From Eriocheir sinensis (lineage: Eukaryota; Arthropoda; Malacostraca; Decapoda; Varunidae), in assembly GCF_024679095.1 (NCBI RefSeq), contig NC_066522.1, positions 11,640,253 to 11,704,252 of the forward strand: a stretch of DNA of 64,000 nt, read 5' to 3'. The notes under the pieces are model-generated. The model had not been told where the DNA came from. It saw nothing but the letters and a program-made list of their open reading frames with translations, and did no database searches. Both the position numbers and the translations under genes were made by a program. Shown piece by piece: positions 57,579 to 64,000 of this stretch (position 1 is the first letter of the stretch; each line of letters begins with the position of its first letter).

Positions 57579-59449
57579 TATCACATCCACAGAGTAAGAG
57601 TGATGCCTTGTTTTGCTTGGCCACTTTATTGGTTTACAGGAAAAATTGTACCTCTTCCTGACATGCAACTTCACGGCATCTATTTTCGTACTTTTGTATT
57701 TTTATATGAAACATGCCTATTTAAGTGCGAGTCCATTTCACTGCTCAAAATCCTCAAAGGCCTTGAGGTGTGTATGTGAATGTTCGTGTGTGTGTGTTTG
57801 TGTGTGTGTGCGTGTGTGTTGCCACAGACCTACAGTAATTTCAGAGTGGAGGAAAGAGTTGGGTTTGTGAAGTGCTCGAGTCCCCAGTAGTTAACCTGTG
57901 CAATGTCGGTGGTAAGCTTTCCTTGACTAACCATGTACGTAAATAAACTGTTATATATAAATATCATTTGTCACTTCTTTGATCACCCTTTGTGTCTAAT
58001 GTCTTTTAGAATTACTCTTGCCAATCACCTAGATATATCTAATGATGAAATTCATATCATGACTCCAACATCAGTCCTTGCTTCTTTTAGTATAGTACGT
58101 ATGAAAAATTTAATCCAGTTAAGTTTTACAGGTTTGTTTCACATTGGAAAAATATTTTTCTTGTATTTAATTGATAAGAAACATATTTTCATTTTTTTCA
58201 TGAAAAGCTTTTCTCATATTGACTCGTACTGAGAAAAGATTCAGACTCACTAATGAAGGGCTTGCAATTTCTTACTTTTTAGCTTCAATGTTAAACACAT
58301 TTATCAGTGATATAGAACTTGGGCTTAAAAACATCCAGGACATTTCAGTGAGGATTCTTATTGCTATATCAAACTTTGATTGACCAGTATTTAAGAGTGC
58401 AATATGCATATGAATACGATCATGTATTCATTTAATTGAATTTTTAATCCTTAGTGTTGATTATTCATTTTGGAAAACAATAATCACCACAACTTTGTAA
58501 ATAGTTGTGAAATGAATTGACTAAAGTAATAACTTTGCCAATACTGCACATGTTGCTGCTCATCAGGTTGCTACCTGTAATACTTCATTACCCATTTTTT
58601 TACAAAATTGGTCATTGAAAACAGCTTAGACTTGTGGCTTGGTATATATGATTAGCATGTATTCCAATACTAAATGACATCTGTCACTGGATGTAAGGTG
58701 TGCCACCTACTTCTGTTTGTCAGTCTCATTATTATGTTTTCAGCTTAGTATTTTGGCTGTATTCTTGTTTTTACATGGGGAGTAGAAAAGAAAATGACAT
58801 GGTTCTTTGTATACATTCATAATGCCATCTCACAATGAGTAAGCAAAAAATACAGGGAAGTGCTGTAAAATGGGTGCAGCACCCTAAGGCATGTGTGAAA
58901 GTCACACTCTAAGGAGATGACCCTCCATATTGAATAAGTTTTGGATGAACTGGAGGATTGGGATGGCTTGGTGCATGGACTGGTTGGCTTAGTACCCATA
59001 GCAATAATCACTTTGTTTTTTTTTGTTTTTTCTCTCAAAATAGCTTCTTAAACCAGGCCTCTCAGGCCCACCTTCACCTCTTTTCACCTGGCCAGTCATC
59101 TGCATGCATATAAACCTGGGATAAATCCTAGTGGAAGCTGTAGGCCTCAGGTGTATCAATATTTAACCCAGTCTAAGTTAGTGTCAACACATCTGCCTCA
59201 ACTGCTCTCCCACATTCTTCCTAACCATATTTGCTGAGTCAAAGCAAAATTAAATTTATTCACCCATCCTATGGTTTGTTCACTCTTGCTTATTCTTACA
59301 GTGCACATGTAATCAAATTTCCCCTTTGCATGGCACACATGGGCAAAAAAAAAAAAAAAAAAAAAAAAGGCCTGATAAGATAACGCACAAGTAATGTAGG
59401 TGTGATTCAGCAATAATGATTAGGACAGGTACTGGAGTGTAAGGACAGT
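57579..59449. other. Region between hAT element and convergent gene end
   Basis: AT-rich, with a short degenerate (GT)n at about 57786-57820, AATAAA near 57944 and a poly(A) run 59345-59368. Short ORFs only; nothing I can assign. Confidence 0.4.
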
Positions 59450-61219
59450 CTCTTGATAAAAGGATACATATTTATTACAAAAGGGTAAACTGAATGTGAT
59501 GTACACTGGCTGTATACTGATTTTTAGAGCTATTCACTGTTGAAACATATAATCTTTTCATGATATTATAGCGTTGAATACACATGAAAAGCAATTCAGC
59601 TAACACTTTGCAATACATGGTGCAGACTCAACAAGCCAATGAGACCCAGGAACAGCCACTGTTTTGTCCATGCTAAGGTAACAATTTCTCAAGAAGCCTA
59701 ACCTAAATTATCTCAACATATAAACCACAAATATCAATTTGATAAACACCAACATTTAGTCAATGAACAAAAAATAAATATATATATATTTATATATGTA
59801 TGAAATTATAACTCTCACTGGCTTGAAGAAGCATCACCAAGCGAAGATCCTTTCTGAGCTGGTAAATAATTTGAAGCTGCAAGTCTAGTAAACTTGGTTC
59901 AATGATTGTACATACATACAAATCAATATAAAAAATCACACACAGTATTACACACTAAAGGTGTTGACTTGGGGGATAATTTCATCTCAAAGTATGTCAG
60001 CAGCTGACAAGAGCTAAACTGGAGAAAGGTCAGAGAAAGTAGCTTTCTTGATGCAAAATAATTTTCAAGTAGAAAATCTAACTACACATGTACTGATTTT
60101 TGTCTTGGTATGTAAGATATAATTTTAGGGAAGACACAGCTCTAAATTGACTCATAGGGGGTGAGCTGTGGCCTTTAGTACCAAATAAAACTATAAATTA
60201 AGTCATTTGGCATTTGTAATGTTGCACTAAATAATGCAGGTATAAAGAAAATTAAACAAAATTATGCAAATATAGTAATAAGCAAATTTAATAATTCTCT
60301 TCTATTCAAACTAAAGACAAATACTAAAACAAAAGATTACAAGGACTTATAAATTATAAGAATATACTAGTGAATAGTCAATGGGTACCAATATAAATTT
60401 TGTTAGTTTTATGCCACCAGTATTCACTTGAGTGGTTCTGTAGCAGACCAGAGCATGGTAGTATTTCATGGCCCAGTGATACATAACTATTTCATCAAAT
60501 AAGGAAGTATATATTATTGAACATCCCAACATACAACTCCATTCATCAACTCTCCCATCATCGGCTCAGTAATATAAAAAAGAGGCTGAAGTTAAAAGTA
60601 ATAGATATCAGCCTAAATACTAAAGCCACAATACCATTTACTATGCATATATGAGACGACTCCTCACACTTACCATGAGGCTTCTGAGAGTACCATTAGA
60701 CAACGGCTGCCTGAAGTAGACAAAACTAAAGTTGGATCCTTTCACCTGTTGTATGTTTCTGGACTTCAACCAAATTTTAATGAGGCCAGCAAGTTCTCAT
60801 GACCTACAACTACTCCCTCATGAAACTGAAGCTACCACTCCTCAACCTGTCCCCTTCCTAGGTAATGAGAATACACAAAAAATTAAGGGAAAAATATATT
60901 GACGACAATAAATTACACTTGCTTCACTTATGCAAACTGACTGACTTCAAAACCTATCTGCAAACAAATATATATTTTCATCTAAGTCACTACAAACAAC
61001 ACCACTGCATCCCTTTAGCTCACATTCTTCAAACCATGTAAGCACTGATGGAGAAATGACAAGTGCCTCATCACCAGTTTTCTATTGTACCAGCTTAAAG
61101 AAAGCTTAGAAAAGCACAATAGAGGAAGGGGAGGGGAGGGGAGCCAGTACAATTTCAAACCTCCAGGTAGCAAGCTCTTGGGCATACTGCATTGTGCCTT
61201 CCTTCTCATCCCTTACATC
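59450..61219 (-). CDS. Probable terminal exon of an unidentified convergent gene; coding 61106-61219, rest 3' UTR
   Basis: On the minus strand a T-rich tract ending CCATTTTACAG (AG at 61221-61220) precedes a 37-codon frame (DVRDEKEGTMQYAQELATW at its start) that stops at 61106-61108; the other two phases stop within four codons. An AATAAA on this strand lies at 59476-59471, giving a UTR of about 1.6 kb. Product not recognised. It would end tail to tail with Ack. No upstream exon was found to 64,000. Confidence 0.35.
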
Positions 61220-61587
61220 CTGTAAAATGGAAAAATAAAAACATCAGTATGAAGCTTTTGTTATATAAACACTATGTACAACAATTTGGTCAGGGTTGTC
61301 TTGCATACTGCATAGTGTACCTTTCTCCAATCTTCTTCATCTAAAAAGCTCTTAATGCTTGCCTCTGCCAGCCTTGTTCTCCCAAGGTAACTTTTAAAGC
61401 AACCGTAAAGAAACAAGGACATCTGCTATGACATAATGCCCTTGGTGGCTTCAAGCAGGGGATATGAAATTATACACACACACACACACATCGTGGCTGA
61501 AGAAAACAAACATTGCTGCCTTGCATAGTTATGTATCCTGTGTTAACTGGGTTGACACCAATGCAGCTGTACTGCCTTACATAGGTA
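61220..61587. other. Upstream of the convergent exon, probably its intron
   Basis: AT-rich with a short (CA)n at 61474-61490. No exon seen. Confidence 0.3.
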
Positions 61588-62427
61588 CAGTAAACCCTCG
61601 ATATAACAGATCAATTGGGGGGGAACTTAGTCCGTTAATGCCAAGTCCGTTTTAAGCGGCATTAATTTAAAAATACGTATGATAATACCGGCAAACCTGA
61701 TAAACGTAGGTATATATATATTTTTTATTGCGTATGTTGTCTGCACGTTGTCTGTATAGCTGCACACCACACTTGGCGACAGACTGAGAGGTACTGAGGC
61801 TGCCAGGTTGGCAGTAGGGCCCTGCGGGGGGGTCGTATTGTTGCAGGTGTAGGTAAAATTTTACAAATGCACTGGCAGACACTTTTTTTGTTTTCAGTGT
61901 GTGATGAAATAATCTGCTAACTGTTTTGGTCACAAATCATTAAATGCCTGTTATACACCTGCTGCCACAGCCATAAAATAGCTCGCAGAGGTTCAACTTG
62001 CTTACTGTTTCAATATATCACTCACCGTTCACAAAGATCACAAGTGGACAAACAAGAACAAAACCAGGCAGATTAATGTTTTTCCTGCTGTGTATTCCCC
62101 CAGTGCACATGTGTGGTGAACAGCACAGCAACTAATTTCTGCAAGGAGATATTTCCCACAACACGGGCTGGTGTAAATACGCTCTTCAATTTAATGGGAA
62201 CCAAAAGAAGGAAAATATTTCATCAGGTGGGCTGAAAAAGACTACAGTAACCAAGTGATGGGATAAAGGGAGGGGGCCAAGGTGGCTGGCATACGTTATT
62301 GTAATTACCGGGTGCGGTTGCTTCAAAAACTATTCTCAGTCAGTCCCCATGGATCTCTGACTCTCTGACCTTGTCCATTATATCCGAAATCCGTTAAAAG
62401 CGGGTCAGTTATATTGAGGGTTTACTG
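61588..62427. mobile_element. pogo/Tigger-like non-autonomous DNA element
   Basis: Left end CAGTAAACCCTCGATATAAC and inverted right end CAGTAAACCCTCAATATAAC differ at one base. TA lies on both sides (61586-61587 and 62428-62429). Subterminal AGTCCGTTTTAAGCGG on the left and CCGTTAAAAGCGG on the right extend the relation. CAGT..ACCCTCGATATAAC termini with TA duplications are typical of the Tigger/pogo group. 840 bp, no recognisable transposase. Confidence 0.82.
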
Positions 62428-62690
62428 TAGTTCTGTAGCTGATGTTCATTGGGTTGATAGCAATGTAGCTAAGACTAGTTATATAAGAAACTTAACAGTT
62501 AATATTTTGATGCAAACACGATTGAAACTTTAAATGTCTGCTAGATATATTAATGGAGAAGGAAGTTTGTGAATGACCTACTGGATTTGCCATGTGCAAG
62601 CCATCTGGCCTCTTAGCCTTCTTATATCACTGTATATCATTGTGTACTTAGCAGTTGATCTTTCCTTTCAGACTGATCAATAATGGTTAC

Positions 62691-62850
62691 CTGAGGAAAC
62701 TTAGGAAGGTAAACTGTGGTAACCCAGATATCACACTTGCCCTGTGTCCTGGTGTAATGGGTTCTTCCTCACCACAGACTAATCAGCCAGAGAGAGATAA
62801 GCACAGAGTACTAGCAGCTTAGCACAAACTGCAAACTATACCTAAATTTA
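62691..62850 (+). mobile_element. SINE family S body, head missing
   Basis: GGTAACCCAGATATCACACT, TGCCCTGTGTCC, TCACCACAGACT and GAGATAAGCACAGAG follow the family S body, more diverged than at 4.9 kb. Confidence 0.6.
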
Positions 62851-62865
62851 CTATTTTTTATATCA

Positions 62866-63035
62866 CTAGTGCTTCTGTGGTGAAGTAGTTAGAATGCCAA
62901 GCTACGAATCTGTGGGCCTGGGTTTGAATCCCGCCCTGGTCAGTTGAGCAGCCCACTCAGCTGTTCATTCTCCTTTTCAGGCTGGTTGAGGAGTACCTGG
63001 GGAAACTTGGGGAAGATAAGCTGTAGTAACCAGGG
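62866..63035 (+). mobile_element. tRNA-derived SINE family S, head and part of body
   Basis: TGGTGAAGTAGTTAGAATG (A box-like) and GGTTTGAATCCCGCC (B box-like), then ACCTGGGGAAACTTGGGGAA. The body stops at GTAGTAACC, where unrelated sequence (63036-63250) begins. Confidence 0.7.
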
Positions 63036-64000
63036 GCCGCATACTCAAAACATTCAAAGGCGTTGTCGTGGCAACAGTGCAATTCCGCACTGCCGTTCCC
63101 CAAAATGTGCATACACAAAAGCTCGACTGGATGGCGCTATTTTTGAAAACAGGGCTCAAAAGTGCCTTTGTAGAAAGGTAGGGTTGGAGCTGCCATTGAG
63201 GAGGCAAAGGTGCCCTGTGGCGAGTCAGTGGAGGAGAACACCTGTCTCCTAGCTAACAATTACATGAAATACAACCTCAGAACTTGTTTTTGAGTGAAAC
63301 ACATCATTTCAAGAGTAATTACTGGGTGGCAGCACCATAGTAAACTTGTTTTACCTAATCAAATAAGGAGTTATCAATGATTTCAGGGATCTTGAATTGT
63401 GATTCATGAAGTTATTTAATGCTGTTTTATCCACTCACTGTGAGGTGGACCCCAAGTAACACTATAATAGGCTAATAAATGGAGTTATGTTACTTCAGTA
63501 GATAGAACAATCGATGGTGTTATTATTGATAGGGGCTCACGGGATGTGACAACAGCCAAGTATTAGGCTATAGCTTAATACTCGTAAACGAGCTGTTTTT
63601 GTATTATTTTCACAAGCTTAAAGGTGTTAATATGACCTATATTGTAAGGAACATACTTTTATTAAGGTTTCTGTGTAAATTTGAGTATCACTTGACATGT
63701 ATTATGTAAAATCACCATATTGTGAAGATCTAAGTAGCCTATCACCACTGAGTAAATCACTACAAAATCAGTATTTTTTATGCCATATTACTAATCTATT
63801 ACCACTGACTCAGTAATCTATTATCAAGAAATTCGCGACCTATTATCACTATTGATCTATCGCTGCGAAGTTTGTAGCCTATTATCCCATAATTATTAAC
63901 TGATCGTGTTGGTAAACTTGATTCTTATATATGAGTAACATATCACCACTAAATCAGTAACACCACTTCAGAAGTGCTGCTCAACGGACACATTTCTCCC
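63036..64000. other. AT-rich end of window
   Basis: 63036-63250 is GC-richer and interrupts the SINE body, so it may be another insertion. 63670-63900 has loose repeats of a CTATTATCACTA-like motif. No gene supported. Confidence 0.35.

Noticed and set aside
62866..62950. A functional tRNA gene
   Set aside because: A and B box-like sequences are present, but no paired acceptor stem or clear anticodon arm was seen and SINE body follows; it is a tRNA-derived head.

Overview
The window is eukaryotic nuclear DNA, most likely from a decapod crustacean. Genes are split by GT-AG introns, a single protein of about 1,266 residues is spread over 26.5 kb, decayed non-LTR retrotransposons and tRNA-derived SINEs are common, and the density of simple repeats is extreme. 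The species call is inference; no species-specific marker was seen.

Positions 1 to about 27,500 hold no gene I can support. This part is packed with di- and trinucleotide microsatellites ((CT)n, (GA)n, (GT)n, (CA)n, (CTC)n, (GGA)n, (ATT)n), kilobase-long polypyrimidine or polypurine tracts (about 11.4-12.7, 14.2-15.15 and 15.25-16.4 kb), minisatellites (17.8-18.3 and 21.2-21.7 kb), SINE copies, copies of a MITE-like element and two LINE reverse-transcriptase remnants. The many long ORFs here are translated microsatellites.

Positions 27,510 to about 54,620 hold one plus-strand gene, an activated Cdc42-associated tyrosine kinase (Ack, the TNK2 family). I traced 19 coding exons in which every junction keeps frame: SAM-like N-terminus, complete tyrosine kinase domain, SH3, CRIB, acidic and Ser/Pro-rich tail, and a C-terminal pair of UBA-like units. 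Intron features include a donor site fused to a (GA)n tract, tandem arrays of about 135-165 bp directly upstream of exons 1, 2 and 4 (the exon 2 array carries copies of the start of the exon), an apparent alternative terminal exon at 47,295, and LINE remnants in introns 7 and 17.

From 54.2 to 64 kb there is the Ack 3' UTR, a non-autonomous hAT element with a perfect 8-bp target duplication, a probable convergent minus-strand terminal exon with a long 3' UTR (about 61.2 down to 59.45 kb), a pogo/Tigger-like non-autonomous element with TA duplications, and SINE copies. Ack is the only gene whose product can be identified. It would act below Cdc42 through CRIB, bind proline-rich partners through SH3, and bind ubiquitin through the C-terminus; these roles are taken from the known family, not shown by this sequence.
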